DNA from: an uncultured Pelagibacteraceae bacterium
GTDB taxonomy: Bacteria > Pseudomonadota > Alphaproteobacteria > Pelagibacterales > Pelagibacteraceae
Direction of reading: 5' to 3'
Assembly: GCA_902588965.1 (NCBI GenBank)
Contig: CACIRD010000002.1
Location: forward strand, 62,001-126,000
Length of the DNA stretch: 64,000 nucleotides
This document shows positions 1 to 13,021 of this stretch, one piece after another (the stretch's first letter is position 1; each line of letters begins with the position of its first letter). A program made the translations under genes and the position numbers. The notes under the pieces are model-generated. The model was not told where the DNA came from and searched no databases. It saw only the letters and a program-made list of their open reading frames with translations.

Positions 1-2
1 AA

Positions 3-983
3 AAAGCTTTACCTCTCAATGGCAACAAGTTTATTTCTTTTGACAAAATTGAGATTATTTCACGAAAAAAAACAAGAAAAATTTGTATAAAAAAAATAAA
101 TTTTCAAAATAAATTAATAAAATCAAAAATAAAAAAAGACTTAAAGCTTATTATTAAAAAAAAAAAATTTAAAAAATTAAGTTTTATCAACTTTCCATTA
201 TTAATGGGTATTATTAATTTAACACCTGATAGTTTCTCCGATGGAAATAAATTTAATAGTGAAAAAAAAGCTCTAGATAGAGCTAAATTTTTAATTAAAA
301 AAGGGTGTGAAATTTTAGATATTGGTGGAGAGTCAACAAGGCCAGGAGCAAAAGCAATTAAAAAAGAATTAGAATGGAAAAGAATAGGAAAAATATTATC
401 GAAAATTAAAAAGTTAAATATTTTTGTTTCTCTGGATACTAGAAAAAGTGGAGTTATGGAAAGAGGAATCAAACAAAAAGTAAATTTGATAAATGATGTT
501 TCAGGATTTAAATATGATAAGAACACAATAAATATTTTAAAGAAAACAAATATTCCATTTATTATTCACCACATGAAAGGATCACCTGAAACAATGCAAA
601 AAAACCCAAAATATAAAAATGTTCTGTTGGATATTTTTGATTATTTTGAAAAAACTATAAACCAACTAAGAAGTAAAGGAATTATACACAATAATATTAT
701 TTTAGACCCAGGAATAGGTTTTGGTAAAAACTTGAAACATAATATTACCATTTTAAATAATATTTCTATTTTTCACTCTCTAGGTTTTCCTGTAATGTTG
801 GGCACTTCAAGAAAAAGATTTATTAAAGATTTATCAAAAGAAAATGATAGCGAGGATAGACTAGGAGGAACAATATCGTCAAGTTTACATGCAATGATGC
901 AAGGTGTTCAAATATTAAGAGTTCATGATGTAAATGAAGTTAGACAGAGTATAAAAGTTTTCAAATCACTAAATTTTAAATAA
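3..983 (+). CDS. folP: Dihydropteroate synthase, 5' end outside the window
   Basis: FolP condenses hydroxymethyl-dihydropterin pyrophosphate with p-aminobenzoate to give dihydropteroate in folate synthesis. The first ATG inside the window (204) lies right at the core motif MGIINLTPDSFSDG, so it cannot be the real start. The same frame is open back to base 3, and those 67 extra codons include ALPLNGNKFYFFDKIEII, which resembles the N-terminal extension of other alphaproteobacterial FolP proteins (ALPL...WFDRVEV). I therefore read the gene as entering from the left edge. Other family motifs are DIGGESTRPGA, the NDVSG segment, ILDPGIGFGK and LGTSRKRFI. The stop overlaps the glmM start by one base (TAATG), so the two are probably co-transcribed. 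The enzyme identity is secure; the true start is not visible. Confidence 0.93.
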   Translation, partial: KALPLNGNKFISFDKIEIISRKKTRKICIKKINFQNKLIKSKIKKDLKLIIKKKKFKKLSFINFPLLMGIINLTPDSFSDGNKFNSEKKALDRAKFLIKKGCEILDIGGESTRPGAKAIKKELEWKRIGKILSKIKKLNIFVSLDTRKSGVMERGIKQKVNLINDVSGFKYDKNTINILKKTNIPFIIHHMKGSPETMQKNPKYKNVLLDIFDYFEKTINQLRSKGIIHNNIILDPGIGFGKNLKHNITILNNISIFHSLGFPVMLGTSRKRFIKDLSKENDSEDRLGGTISSSLHAMMQGVQILRVHDVNEVRQSIKVFKSLNFK

Positions 984-2314
984 TGGCTAAAAAATATTTT
1001 GGTACAGACGGAATAAGGGGAAGAGTTAACAAAGGAAGTATTAATGGTGAAATGTTTTTTAAATTTGGCCTAGCAGCAGGAACTTATTTTAAAAATCTTA
1101 AAAAAACAAAACAAACTGCTGTAATCGCCAAAGATACAAGATTATCAGGTTATACATTGGAGCCTGCATTGGTTTCGGGTCTTGCATCTGCCGGCATTCA
1201 TGTTTATACACTCGGACCTCTGCCCACAAATGGTTTAGCAATGCTTACTAAAAAAATGAGAGCAAATTTAGGTATAATGATTACCGCATCACATAATCCA
1301 TATTACGATAATGGTTTAAAACTTTTTGGTCCTGACGGTCTTAAATTATCTGACAATATTGAAAAAAAAATCGAAAGATTGATTGACTCAAAAATAATAA
1401 AAAATTTATCAAACCCACATAGTTTAGGAAGAGTCAAAAGATTAGAAAATGCTAATGAAAAATATATTAAAATATTAAAAAATAATTTTCCTAAAAATTT
1501 CAGATTAAAAGGTATTAAAATTGGAATTGATTGTGCTAACGGTGCTGGATATAAGTCTGGTATAAAGTTATTGAATTCCTTAGGTGCTAAAGTATATGAA
1601 ATCGGAACCTCCCCAAATGGACTTAATATAAATAAGAACTGTGGCTCTACTTTTCCAAAAAAAATAAAATATCTGGTCAAAAAATTTAAGGTTGATTTAG
1701 GCATATCACTAGATGGAGATGCAGATAGAATTATTTTATGTGATGAAAAAGGAAATATAATTGATGGTGATCAAATAATTGCAATGCTAGCAACAAGGTG
1801 GAAAAAAAAGAAAATTTTAAAAGGTGGTGTGGTTGGAACTTTAATGTCAAATTATGGTCTTCAAGATTATTTTAAAAAACAAAAAATAAAATTTATTAGA
1901 TCTGGCGTTGGCGATAGATTTGTAAAGGAAAAGATGCAAAAAAATAAATTCAATTTAGGTGGAGAACAATCTGGGCACATAATACTTGGTAAATTTGCTA
2001 CAACAGGTGATGGATTGTTAGTGGCATTAGAAGTTTTATTTTCAATGCGTAAAGGAAAAAAAGCTAGCGAATTATTAAATATATTTAATCCAACACCACA
2101 AATTTTAGAGAATGTTACAGTTAAAGATAAAACAGTAATTAATTCTTCAAAGTGTAAAAAAGCAATTAAGATTGCATCGAAATTAATTAAAAAAGATGGT
2201 AGAATGTTAGTTAGAAAATCCGGAACAGAACCTAAAATTAGAATAATGGGTGAGTCTAATAACAAAATTTTATTAAAGAAATGCATTAACATTGTAAAAA
2301 GGTCTATAAAATAA
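983..2314 (+). CDS. glmM: Phosphoglucosamine mutase
   Basis: GlmM interconverts glucosamine-6-phosphate and glucosamine-1-phosphate on the way to UDP-GlcNAc, the precursor of peptidoglycan and lipid A. The 443-residue length is typical. Visible motifs are the N-terminal KYFGTDGIRG, the phosphoserine loop TASHNPYYDNG with the catalytic Ser near residue 103, the metal loop DGDADR, the sugar-binding GGEQSGH, and the C-terminal phosphate-binding RKSGTEPKIRIM. The start overlaps the folP stop and thiD begins immediately after the stop, so it sits inside a folP-glmM-thiD-purA run. The folP-glmM pairing is common in proteobacteria. Nothing is unusual in the catalytic residues. Confidence 0.96.
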   Translation: MAKKYFGTDGIRGRVNKGSINGEMFFKFGLAAGTYFKNLKKTKQTAVIAKDTRLSGYTLEPALVSGLASAGIHVYTLGPLPTNGLAMLTKKMRANLGIMITASHNPYYDNGLKLFGPDGLKLSDNIEKKIERLIDSKIIKNLSNPHSLGRVKRLENANEKYIKILKNNFPKNFRLKGIKIGIDCANGAGYKSGIKLLNSLGAKVYEIGTSPNGLNINKNCGSTFPKKIKYLVKKFKVDLGISLDGDADRIILCDEKGNIIDGDQIIAMLATRWKKKKILKGGVVGTLMSNYGLQDYFKKQKIKFIRSGVGDRFVKEKMQKNKFNLGGEQSGHIILGKFATTGDGLLVALEVLFSMRKGKKASELLNIFNPTPQILENVTVKDKTVINSSKCKKAIKIASKLIKKDGRMLVRKSGTEPKIRIMGESNNKILLKKCINIVKRSIK

Positions 2315-5303
<2,989 letters not shown>

Positions 5304-5344
5304 GAGGTATTTATTTAGTTAACTTTTTTAATTTTACAATACTT

Positions 5345-6325
5345 TTATTTGCAAGCATTTCTTAGTTTTTTTATAAGATTATTAAGATCATGTGGCAATT
5401 TTACGTTGAATTCTAAGTTTTTGCCTGTTGATGGATGGACGAAGCCTAGAGTTTTAGCATGAAGAAACTGTCTATCAAAACTAAAAATTATTTCTTTAAG
5501 TGAAGTATCTATACTTTTTAACTTTTTATATTTTTTTTTATATTTTTTATCTCCAAGTATACTATTACCTTTGTAATTCATGTGAACCCTAATTTGATGT
5601 GTTCTCCCAGTTTCAAGTTTACATTCTACAAAACTAAAGGTAGGAGTTTTATATCCCTCAAAGACTTCAATAGTTTTATAATTTGTAATGGCAACTTTTC
5701 CTTTAGTCAAACCTACTTCCATAAGCTGTCTATTTTTGGAACTTCTTTTAATAAAAGTTTCAATTCTACCCCTTTGAGGTCTCAACTTGCCCCATATGAG
5801 AAGTTGATAAATCCTCTTTACTGAATGTTTTTTAAATTGTTTTGACAGATGTTCGTGTGTAAAATTATTTTTTGCAATGACTATCAAACCAGATGTTTCC
5901 TTATCAATTCTATGAACTATACCAGGTCTTAATTCATCTCCTATGTTTGACAAACTTCCCGTATCATAGTTTATTAAAGCATTGACTAATGTATTATCAT
6001 AATTGCCAGGACCTGGATGCATAGATATCCCAGAATTTTTATTTATAACCATCAAATCACTATCTTCAAAAACTATATCTAATTTATAGTCAAAGGGTTT
6101 TAGTGAAGTTTTATGAGGCTCAGGTATTTCAAGTTTAATTTTATCTCCTGTAAATATTTTTTTTGATGGACTAATAACTAATAAATTATTTACTTCCATT
6201 TTTTTTTTTAAAATCAAATTTTTAATTCTTGTTCTGCTTAGTTTTTTTTCTCTATAAGCCAAAAACTGATCAACTCTTTGGTTGCTTTCGCTGTTTTTAA
6301 CAATTAAATTAATGATATTTTTCAT
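5345..6325 (-). CDS. rluD: 23S rRNA pseudouridine synthase, RluD family
   Basis: RluA/RluD-family enzymes isomerise uridines to pseudouridine in 23S rRNA (helix 69 for RluD). The 326-residue protein has an N-terminal S4-type RNA-binding domain (about residues 16-70) and a catalytic domain with the signature GIVHRIDKETSGL, where Asp141 is the expected nucleophile. TGRTHQIRVHMNYKG is also present. RluD rather than RluC is chosen because of the S4 domain, the spacing to the active site and the length. The exact target uridines cannot be read from sequence. It diverges from tRNA-Arg with only 23 bases between the starts. Confidence 0.88.
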   Translation of the reverse strand: MKNIINLIVKNSESNQRVDQFLAYREKKLSRTRIKNLILKKKMEVNNLLVISPSKKIFTGDKIKLEIPEPHKTSLKPFDYKLDIVFEDSDLMVINKNSGISMHPGPGNYDNTLVNALINYDTGSLSNIGDELRPGIVHRIDKETSGLIVIAKNNFTHEHLSKQFKKHSVKRIYQLLIWGKLRPQRGRIETFIKRSSKNRQLMEVGLTKGKVAITNYKTIEVFEGYKTPTFSFVECKLETGRTHQIRVHMNYKGNSILGDKKYKKKYKKLKSIDTSLKEIIFSFDRQFLHAKTLGFVHPSTGKNLEFNVKLPHDLNNLIKKLRNACK

Positions 6326-6348
6326 AAATTATAATATTAATACTATAT

Positions 6349-6425
6349 GCGCTTGTAGCTCAACTGGATAGAGCGCCAGATTTCGGCTCTGGAGGTTCAG
6401 GGTTCGACTCCTTGCAGGCGCACCA
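6349..6425 (+). tRNA. tRNA-Arg (anticodon TCG)
   Basis: A complete cloverleaf can be drawn by hand. The acceptor stem GCGCTTG pairs with CAGGCGC (one G-U), the anticodon stem is CCAGA/TCTGG, and the loop TTTCGGC gives anticodon TCG, which reads CGA and wobble partners. The T arm has the expected GGTTCGACTCC. The D loop has A after the GG pair, the A20 arginine identity base, and the discriminator base is A. CCA is encoded in the gene. A TATAAT hexamer at 6330-6335 sits at the right distance upstream for a -10 box, but no good -35 is seen. The gene ends two bases before the stop of the convergent permease gene. Confidence 0.93.
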
Positions 6426-6426
6426 A

Positions 6427-7218
6427 TTATTCTCCAATATTGATTAAAGATCCCTTTTTTCTTGCCTGACCAAATGAAGTATAAAATAGCAATATTCCAA
6501 TAGTAAGATAAAAAGCATTTAAACCAAAAGCTATTTTAAGATTAGAATAGTTTACACTTTGGTTGACTAAAATAGATCTTGTTTCTTCAAATATGTAAAC
6601 AAGCGGTAAAATTTTTGCAAAATTTTGAAAAAAAACAGGCAAAATTTCAATTGGGTAGTAAATACATCCTAGTGGAGCTAACAAAAATAACGATGACCAA
6701 GCTATATTTTCAAATGCAGGGCCGTATCTAAGTAAACCTGATGAAACAAAAAGTCCAAGCGTTATTCCGAAAATATACAAACTCAAAAATAAAAAAAATA
6801 AAGGAATTCCCAAAGTTAAAATTGAAATTCCAAACAGTGGGCTTGTAATTAATATAGCTGGAACCAAACCAATTAATGTCCTTATTAAAGCTGTAAAGAC
6901 CAATGAAATTATAATTTCACTGATTCTCAATGGAGCAATAAAAAGATTAGTAAAATTCCTACTCCATATTTCTTCCAAAAATAGCATATTGAAACTGATA
7001 CTAGATCTAAACAAAAAATCGTAAAGAATTGCACAAGTCAAAATCACACCTATCGTGTTGTTGTAATAATCACTATAGGCTGAAAAAAACTTTGATATAA
7101 AACCCCACAAAATTATTTGAATGGTTGGCCAGTAAATTAAATCTAAAATCCTTGGCAAAGATCCTTTTATTAAAAAAAAATGTCTTAAAAAAAGTCCATA
7201 TACTCTATTAAAGCTCAT
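6427..7218 (-). CDS. ABC-2 type transporter permease
   Basis: This is a 263-residue integral membrane protein with about six hydrophobic segments and the layout of ABC-2 exporter permeases. The stretch PLFGISILTLGIPLFFLFLSL and a re-entrant segment with LAPLGCIYYPIEILP (compare the family's PhPxxxxP-type region) support this. It overlaps the ATPase gene by 11 bases and is surely its partner, forming an exporter with two permeases and two ATPases. The substrate is unknown. NodJ/DrrB-like exporters of polysaccharides, lipids or drugs share this architecture, so the substrate should not be guessed. The stop is two bases from the end of tRNA-Arg on the other strand. Confidence 0.85.
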   Translation of the reverse strand: MSFNRVYGLFLRHFFLIKGSLPRILDLIYWPTIQIILWGFISKFFSAYSDYYNNTIGVILTCAILYDFLFRSSISFNMLFLEEIWSRNFTNLFIAPLRISEIIISLVFTALIRTLIGLVPAILITSPLFGISILTLGIPLFFLFLSLYIFGITLGLFVSSGLLRYGPAFENIAWSSLFLLAPLGCIYYPIEILPVFFQNFAKILPLVYIFEETRSILVNQSVNYSNLKIAFGLNAFYLTIGILLFYTSFGQARKKGSLINIGE

Positions 7219-7942
7219 TTTTATTCCTATTAAGTTTTAAAAAAACTTCTTCAAGATTTTTTTTCCCATGTTTGTTAATTAAATTATCTGGAGTTCCTTC
7301 ATCAATAATTAAACCATTTTTCATCATCAAAACTTTTTTACAAAGTCTTTTAACTTCATTCATATTATGAGATGCCAATAATATTGACATTTTTTTTTCA
7401 CTAGAAATTTTTTCAATAAATGATCTTACAAAATCACCTGTTTCTGGATCTAAGGATGCAGTTGGTTCATCTAAAAACAATACCGATGGTTCATTTATGA
7501 GTGCTTTTGCTAAACTTACCCTATTTTTTTGACCAGAAGAAAGTTCGCCAGTTTTTTTATAAATAAATTCACTTAATCGTAACTTTTCGACAAGGTATTC
7601 TATTCTTGTTTCAATTTTTTTTATTCCGTATAAATTTCCGTACACAATAAGATTTTCTTTTACAGTAAGTTTTTTTGGAAGTTCTATATATGGAGATATA
7701 AAGTTCATTTTATGTAAAAGCGATATTCGATTTTTTTCAATATCTTGACCATGTATTAAAACCCTGCCACTTGTTGGCTTCAACAAACCCAGCATCATTG
7801 CAATAGTAGTGGTTTTACCGCATCCATTTGGACCTAATAAAGCTAATATTTCATTTTCATTTATCGTAAAATTTAAATTTTTTACAGCCTCTATGCTAGA
7901 ATATTTTTTGGATAAATTTTCGACGGTTATTAAATTTTCCAT
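7208..7942 (-). CDS. ABC transporter ATP-binding protein (ABC-2 exporter)
   Basis: This is a 244-residue nucleotide-binding subunit. Walker A is GPNGCGKTT (residues 37-45), the ABC signature is LSSGQKN (134-140) and Walker B is VLFLDEP (154-160). The D-loop SLDP and the H-loop ASHN follow. It is a single cassette without a membrane domain, so it works with the overlapping ABC-2 permease encoded next to it. It starts one base from the end of tsaC on the same strand (shared base at 7942), so tsaC, the ATPase and the permease form one transcript. The exported substrate is not predictable from sequence. Confidence 0.93.
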   Translation of the reverse strand: MENLITVENLSKKYSSIEAVKNLNFTINENEILALLGPNGCGKTTTIAMMLGLLKPTSGRVLIHGQDIEKNRISLLHKMNFISPYIELPKKLTVKENLIVYGNLYGIKKIETRIEYLVEKLRLSEFIYKKTGELSSGQKNRVSLAKALINEPSVLFLDEPTASLDPETGDFVRSFIEKISSEKKMSILLASHNMNEVKRLCKKVLMMKNGLIIDEGTPDNLINKHGKKNLEEVFLKLNRNKNEL

Positions 7943-8874
7943 TACTTAATTGAAGCTCTTTTTAATCTATCATTAATAGTTTGACCTATACCTATATTTG
8001 GTATGCGTTCTACAGCGATACTTTTGTATTTTAAATTTTTAATTTTTCTTAAAGTTTTATACAAATTTTTTCCTGCTAATTTTAAATTTCCATTTTTAGT
8101 CAAATAAAAATAATTTATAGAAGATATTTTTTTTTTTCGTATTAATATAAATGCCTCATCCTTTTTTGGGTTCTTTTTGTTTAATCTAATAGGTATTCCA
8201 GGAGAATAATGTAATTTATTTTGTCCAGGCACTGATATTTTTTTATTTTTTTTAACATATATAATTTTTCTCTTAAGGATTTTATTTATTTTGCTAATTT
8301 CAATTCCTCCCAATCTTAAAACTTGAGGCTTGCCGCATAAATTAATTATAGTTGACTCAAGTCCTATTTTTGATCTTCCACCATCTAATATAAATTTTAA
8401 TTTTTTTCCAAATTCCTCAAAAACATCTTGTTTTGATACAGGACTTAATTTCGAGGAAATATTTGCACTTGGTGCTGCCAAAGGATATTTTAAAGTTGAA
8501 AGTAGTTTTCTAGTAAGCTTATTATTTGGAAATCTTACAGCTAAAGTTTTTTTTCCATTTGTAACATTTTTAGAAATTTTACTTTCTTTTTTAAGTCTTA
8601 AAACAAAAGTTATAGGCCCAGGACAAAATTTTTTATATAATTTTTTAAAATCTAGATTTATTTTGCAATCTCTTTCTAAATCTTTTGCATTAAAATAATG
8701 AACTATTAATGGATTTTTTTTTGACCTATTCTTTAAAAAAAAGATTTTAGAGGTAGCTTGGTTGGAGTAAGCATTTGCAGCAAGTCCATACACAGTTTCT
8801 GTAGGTATCCCAATACATTGATTTTTATCAAGCAAGTATTTGGATTTTTTAATATTTGAAAGATCTTTTTTCAT
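7942..8874 (-). CDS. tsaC: L-threonylcarbamoyladenylate synthase, Sua5 type
   Basis: The enzyme makes threonylcarbamoyl-AMP from threonine, bicarbonate and ATP for the t6A37 modification of ANN-decoding tRNAs. The YrdC domain occupies about the first 200 residues, with GIPTETVYGLAANA, KNRSKKNPLIVH, the basic KTLAVRFPNN segment and APSANISSKLSP. A Sua5-type C-terminal domain follows a linker containing HYSPGIPIRL, so this is the long two-domain form (310 residues) rather than the short TsaC. The start codon at 8874 is divergent from xseB (8895) with 20 bases between them. It begins the tsaC-ATPase-permease transcript. Confidence 0.92.
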   Translation of the reverse strand: MKKDLSNIKKSKYLLDKNQCIGIPTETVYGLAANAYSNQATSKIFFLKNRSKKNPLIVHYFNAKDLERDCKINLDFKKLYKKFCPGPITFVLRLKKESKISKNVTNGKKTLAVRFPNNKLTRKLLSTLKYPLAAPSANISSKLSPVSKQDVFEEFGKKLKFILDGGRSKIGLESTIINLCGKPQVLRLGGIEISKINKILKRKIIYVKKNKKISVPGQNKLHYSPGIPIRLNKKNPKKDEAFILIRKKKISSINYFYLTKNGNLKLAGKNLYKTLRKIKNLKYKSIAVERIPNIGIGQTINDRLKRASIK

Positions 8875-8894
8875 GTAATAATAACAACTTTTAT

Positions 8895-9146
8895 ATGAAA
8901 GATAAAATTTTACTAGATGATATTAAGGACAAATCTCTTAATGAGCTAACAGAATTAGCAAATAATATTATCGAGAATCTAGAAAACAAAAAAAATTTAG
9001 AAGATTCTGTGGAAGAGTATCAAAAATTAATAAAGTTAAATGGATTGATTGAAAAAAAATTTCAAAAAACATCTAAAGAAATATCTCAATCAACGAAAGA
9101 TAAAATTCAAAAAATCGTAAAAAAAAATGAAAAAAAAATTAAATAA
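8895..9146 (+). CDS. xseB: Exodeoxyribonuclease VII small subunit
   Basis: This is an 83-residue helical, highly charged protein. It has the XseB pattern SLNELTELANNIIENLENKKNLEDSVEEYQ, which corresponds to the family's helix-turn-helix hairpin (EELE.IV..LE.G...LEEAL..YE.G). Exonuclease VII degrades single-stranded DNA with the large subunit XseA, which is not in the window. I chose the ATG at 8895. An in-frame ATG at 8856 would add 13 non-conserved residues and overlap the divergent tsaC start. The gene overlaps ispA by 20 bases, and the xseB-ispA-dxs order is the common proteobacterial arrangement, which supports this short gene. Confidence 0.85.
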   Translation: MKDKILLDDIKDKSLNELTELANNIIENLENKKNLEDSVEEYQKLIKLNGLIEKKFQKTSKEISQSTKDKIQKIVKKNEKKIK

Positions 9147-9996
9147 AGTTGCAAAAGATACAAATACATTCTTAAAAAACTTTATCACAAAGCAAAATAA
9201 AACTGATCTCATCAATCCAATGAAATATGGTTTATTTCCAGGGGGAAAAAAAATTAGATCAAAACTAATCATAGATGTAGGAAAAATTTTTAATATAAAA
9301 TATAGAGAGCTTATTCAAATAGGAGCTGCTGTTGAGTGTATTCATGCCTATTCGCTGATACATGATGATCTTCCATGCATGGATAACGATAGATTACGAA
9401 GAGGTAAATTGTCAACCCACATTAAGTATGGAGAGTCCACAGCAATTCTTGCTGGAAATTCATTGCTCACTATTGCTTTTGAAATTCTTAGCCAGCCAAG
9501 TTTAAAATTAAATTCAAAAACGAAAAATATTTTAATTAATTTATTATCAAAATGCTCTGGACACTCAGGTATTGCTGGTGGACAATATTTAGATTTGAAT
9601 TTCGAGAGAAAAAAAATACCTTTAAAAAAAATAGTTAATATGCAAATTAAAAAAACTGGGAAACTATTTAGTTTTTGTTGTATGGCACCAGTTATAATTT
9701 CAAAAAAAAACGAATATCTATCATTATTTGATAAAATTGGATCTGAGATAGGATTATTGTTTCAAATAGCAGATGATTTAATTGATTACTTAGGTAATTC
9801 AAAAAAAGTAGGAAAAAAAACTAAAAAAGACAAAAAAAAAGGTAAAGCAACTTTAATTAGTTTACTAGGTTATAGAAATACTATTAAATACGGAGATACA
9901 TTAAAATCAAATATTTTTAAAAAAATAAAAAGATTTGGTAAAAATGCAAAAGATTTAGAAGACACAATTAGTTTTATATTAATGAGAACAAAATGA
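9127..9996 (+). CDS. ispA: Farnesyl/geranyl diphosphate synthase
   Basis: This is a short-chain trans-prenyl diphosphate synthase that extends DMAPP with IPP. In 289 residues it has the first aspartate-rich motif DDLPCMDND (residues 80-88), followed by RLRRGK, and the second motif DDLID in [11 protein letters not shown]. The two extra residues in the first Asp-rich motif are typical of bacterial FPP synthases. It lies between xseB and dxs with overlaps of 20 and 4 bases, the usual xseB-ispA-dxs operon. It provides the primer for the polyprenyl synthase at 13645 and, in rhodopsin-bearing SAR11, possibly carbon for retinal. Confidence 0.93.
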   Translation: MKKKLNKVAKDTNTFLKNFITKQNKTDLINPMKYGLFPGGKKIRSKLIIDVGKIFNIKYRELIQIGAAVECIHAYSLIHDDLPCMDNDRLRRGKLSTHIKYGESTAILAGNSLLTIAFEILSQPSLKLNSKTKNILINLLSKCSGHSGIAGGQYLDLNFERKKIPLKKIVNMQIKKTGKLFSFCCMAPVIISKKNEYLSLFDKIGSEIGLLFQIADDLIDYLGNSKKVGKKTKKDKKKGKATLISLLGYRNTIKYGDTLKSNIFKKIKRFGKNAKDLEDTISFILMRTK

Positions 9997-11906
9997 CAAA
10001 AAATTTTAAATACTTAAATAATATAAATTTTCCAAGCGATATAAAAAAACTCTCACATAAGGAACTAAAAATCTTAATTAATGAGGTTAGAGAGGAAATG
10101 ATAGACGCTGTTTCTGAAACGGGTGGGCATCTTGGAGCAGGTCTCGGCGTTGTGGAACTAACAGTTGTTTTACATTATATTTTTAATACACCAAACGATA
10201 AGTTAATTTGGGATGTTGGACATCAATCTTATCCACATAAAATATTAACTGGCAGAAAAGATAAAATTAGAACTTTAAGAAAAGGAAAGGGATTGTCTGG
10301 ATTTACAAAAAGATCTGAGAGCGAATATGATCCTTTTGGAGCTGCGCATAGTTCAACCTCCATATCTTCCGCTTTGGGAATTGCCGTAGCAAATAAACTT
10401 TCAAATAAATCTGATAATGTTGTTGCAGTAATAGGTGACGGTGCAATAAGTGCTGGCATGGCTTATGAAGCAATGAATAATGCCGGTTCGAGCAAAACAA
10501 AGATCATAGTTATTTTAAATGATAACGATATGTCTATTGCTAAACCTGTTGGAGCTATGAGAGCATATTTGGCAAAAATTTTATCAGGTAAAATTTATTT
10601 TAGCCTAAGGGAAACTTTAAAACTTATAATTTCTGCTTTTTCAAAAAGATTTAGCAAAAAAGCTGGTAAAGCAGAGGATTTTTTAAGATCTGTTGTAACG
10701 GGAGGTACATTGTTTAATTCAATGGGTTTTTACTATGTCGGACCTATTGATGGTCATGATGTTGACGCCTTAATTTCTGTTTTAAAAAATGCTAAAGAAA
10801 TAAATTATGATGGACCTATAATGATTCATATTAAAACGGAAAAAGGAAAAGGTTACAAATTTGCAGAAAATTCAGATGACAAATATCATGGAGTGACAAA
10901 ATTTAATGTTAATACTGGTATTCAAGAAAAATCAAAATCTAATATTCCATCCTACACCAAAGTATTCGCAGAAACATTAGTTAAGCATGCTGAAAAGGAC
11001 AGCAAAATTATAGGTATTACAGCAGCTATGCCCTCTGGCACAGGTATGGATATCTTTGGAAAAAAATTTCCGTCAAGAACATTTGACGTTGGAATAGCAG
11101 AGCAGCATGCAGTAACTTTTGCGGCAGGTTTAGCTACCGAGGGCTATAAGCCTTTTGCAGCAATTTACTCTACATTTCTTCAAAGGGCATATGATCAAGT
11201 AGTTCATGATGTGGCAATTCAAAGCTTGCCAGTAAGATTTGCAATTGATAGAGCAGGCTTAGTTGGCGCAGATGGACCAACACATGCTGGTTCTTTTGAT
11301 ATTACTTATTTATCAACTCTACCAAACTTCGTGGTTATGGCAGCCAGCGATGAGTCTGAACTTGTCAAAATGGTTAATACTTCAATTGATATAAACGATA
11401 AACCTTCGGCTTTTAGATATCCAAGGGGTAATGGCATTGGTTTAAAACTACCAACAATAAATGAAAAGCTCGAAATTGGAAAAGGGCGAATTATTAAAGA
11501 GGGAAAAAAAGTTGCTTTGCTTAACTTTGGAGCTCGATTAAATGAATGTTTAATAGCTAGAGAAAACTTATTAAAAAAAGGTATTAGCATTACAATTGTG
11601 GATGCAAGATTTACCAAACCTCTTGATGAAAATCTTATATGGCAAATTGCAATTGATCATGAAGTTTTAATATCAATAGAAGAAGGATCCATTGGAGGTT
11701 TTGGGTCACATGTCGCACAATTTTTAACTGATAAAAATTTACTTGATAATAATCTTAAATACCGTTCTATGATTTTACCTGATAGATTTATCGACCATGA
11801 TAAACCTGAATTAATGTATAAATATGCAGGATTAGACTCCTCAAATATTGAGAATAAAATCCTAGATACTTTAAATTCTAAAGTAATAATAAAAAAAACA
11901 AATTAG
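9993..11906 (+). CDS. dxs: 1-deoxy-D-xylulose-5-phosphate synthase
   Basis: DXS condenses pyruvate and glyceraldehyde-3-phosphate, using thiamine diphosphate, in the first step of the MEP isoprenoid pathway. The 637 residues match the normal size. The ThDP/Mg motif runs from [18 protein letters not shown] to LNDNDMSI. The N-terminal part has [12 protein letters not shown] and the transketolase-like middle domain has [32 protein letters not shown] and [13 protein letters not shown] follow. It overlaps ispA by four bases. Its stop shares TTAG with the aroC stop on the opposite strand. Confidence 0.97.
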   Translation: MTKNFKYLNNINFPSDIKKLSHKELKILINEVREEMIDAVSETGGHLGAGLGVVELTVVLHYIFNTPNDKLIWDVGHQSYPHKILTGRKDKIRTLRKGKGLSGFTKRSESEYDPFGAAHSSTSISSALGIAVANKLSNKSDNVVAVIGDGAISAGMAYEAMNNAGSSKTKIIVILNDNDMSIAKPVGAMRAYLAKILSGKIYFSLRETLKLIISAFSKRFSKKAGKAEDFLRSVVTGGTLFNSMGFYYVGPIDGHDVDALISVLKNAKEINYDGPIMIHIKTEKGKGYKFAENSDDKYHGVTKFNVNTGIQEKSKSNIPSYTKVFAETLVKHAEKDSKIIGITAAMPSGTGMDIFGKKFPSRTFDVGIAEQHAVTFAAGLATEGYKPFAAIYSTFLQRAYDQVVHDVAIQSLPVRFAIDRAGLVGADGPTHAGSFDITYLSTLPNFVVMAASDESELVKMVNTSIDINDKPSAFRYPRGNGIGLKLPTINEKLEIGKGRIIKEGKKVALLNFGARLNECLIARENLLKKGISITIVDARFTKPLDENLIWQIAIDHEVLISIEEGSIGGFGSHVAQFLTDKNLLDNNLKYRSMILPDRFIDHDKPELMYKYAGLDSSNIENKILDTLNSKVIIKKTN

Positions 11907-12988
11907 TTTTTACATTGAGCGCTGTGTAACAAAAAATGATCTAATATCACACAATGCATCATAGCTTCGCCAATTGGAACTGCTCTTATTCCCACACAAG
12001 GATCATGTCTACCTTTAACAGAGATAGAGGTATTTTTTCCAAATTTATCAATAGTTTTTCTTGAGGTTAATATAGATGAAGTTGGTTTTACAGCAAAAGA
12101 TACAATTATTTCTTGCCCTGAAGATATACCTCCAAGTATACCGCCAGCATTATTAGATTTAAATTTTGTTTTTTTTCCTTTTTGAGAAATTTCGTCCGAA
12201 TTTTGCTCCCCTGTTAACTGGGCAGAATTCATACCAGAGCCAATATTCACACCTTTTACGGCATTAATACTCATCATTGCAGAAGCAAGATCCATATCTA
12301 ACTTTGAATATATCGGCGCCCCCAAACCAACAGGAATACCTCTAGCTCTAACCTCTATTATTGCTCCACATGATGAGCCAGATTTTCTTATACTTAATAA
12401 GTATTTTTCCCATAATTTCAAAATTGATTTATCAGGACAAAAAAAAGGATTTTTAGGAATAAATTTATCATCCCAGTTTTTTAAATCACAACCGAGCATT
12501 CCAAGTTGAGTAACTGCGCCCTTAACACTATATTTATTTCCAAGTTTTTTTATTAAAACTTGTTTTGCTATTGCACCTGCAGCAACTCTCGCAGCAGTTT
12601 CTCTAGCTGATTGTCTTCCTCCACCCCTGTAATCTCTTATTCCGTATTTTTTAAAATATGTAAAATCTGCGTGTCCTGGTCTAAATTTATTTTTAATTGT
12701 TTCATAATCTCTTGATCTCATATCTTTATTATAAATAATCATAGAAATTGGTGTCCCTGTGGTTTTTCCCTCAAACACACCAGATAATATATTCACTTTA
12801 TCATCCTCTTTACGTTGAGTAGTAAATTTCGACTGCCCGGGTTTTCTTTTGTTTAATTCTATTTGAATATCTTTTTCTGAAATATCAATATTTGGAGGGC
12901 ATCCATCTACTATACAGCCAATTGCAGGCCCGTGGGACTCGCCCCAAGTAGTGAAACGAAATATCTTTCCAAAAGTATTAAATGACAT
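11903..12988 (-). CDS. aroC: Chorismate synthase
   Basis: AroC removes phosphate from 5-enolpyruvylshikimate-3-phosphate to form chorismate, using reduced FMN, and so ends the shikimate pathway. The start at 12988 gives [21 protein letters not shown], the standard N-terminus. An upstream in-frame start at 13030 would add 14 hydrophobic residues and overlap pdxH. Other signatures are [38 protein letters not shown] and the C-terminal [17 protein letters not shown]. Length is 361 residues with this start. The stop overlaps the dxs stop tail-to-tail; divergent pdxH starts 34 bases from the chosen start. Confidence 0.96.
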   Translation of the reverse strand: MSFNTFGKIFRFTTWGESHGPAIGCIVDGCPPNIDISEKDIQIELNKRKPGQSKFTTQRKEDDKVNILSGVFEGKTTGTPISMIIYNKDMRSRDYETIKNKFRPGHADFTYFKKYGIRDYRGGGRQSARETAARVAAGAIAKQVLIKKLGNKYSVKGAVTQLGMLGCDLKNWDDKFIPKNPFFCPDKSILKLWEKYLLSIRKSGSSCGAIIEVRARGIPVGLGAPIYSKLDMDLASAMMSINAVKGVNIGSGMNSAQLTGEQNSDEISQKGKKTKFKSNNAGGILGGISSGQEIIVSFAVKPTSSILTSRKTIDKFGKNTSISVKGRHDPCVGIRAVPIGEAMMHCVILDHFLLHSAQCKN

Positions 12989-13021
12989 TAAATATATTAT
13001 ATAAATTATTTTGTTGAAATT

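Noticed and set aside
6349..6430. tRNA-Arg as an integration site for a genomic island
   Set aside because: No integrase, no direct repeat of the tRNA 3' end in the window, and the flanking genes are ordinary core genes.
8856..8894. Earlier start for xseB
   Set aside because: The 13 added residues are not XseB-like and would overlap the divergent tsaC start; the ATG at 8895 fits the family.
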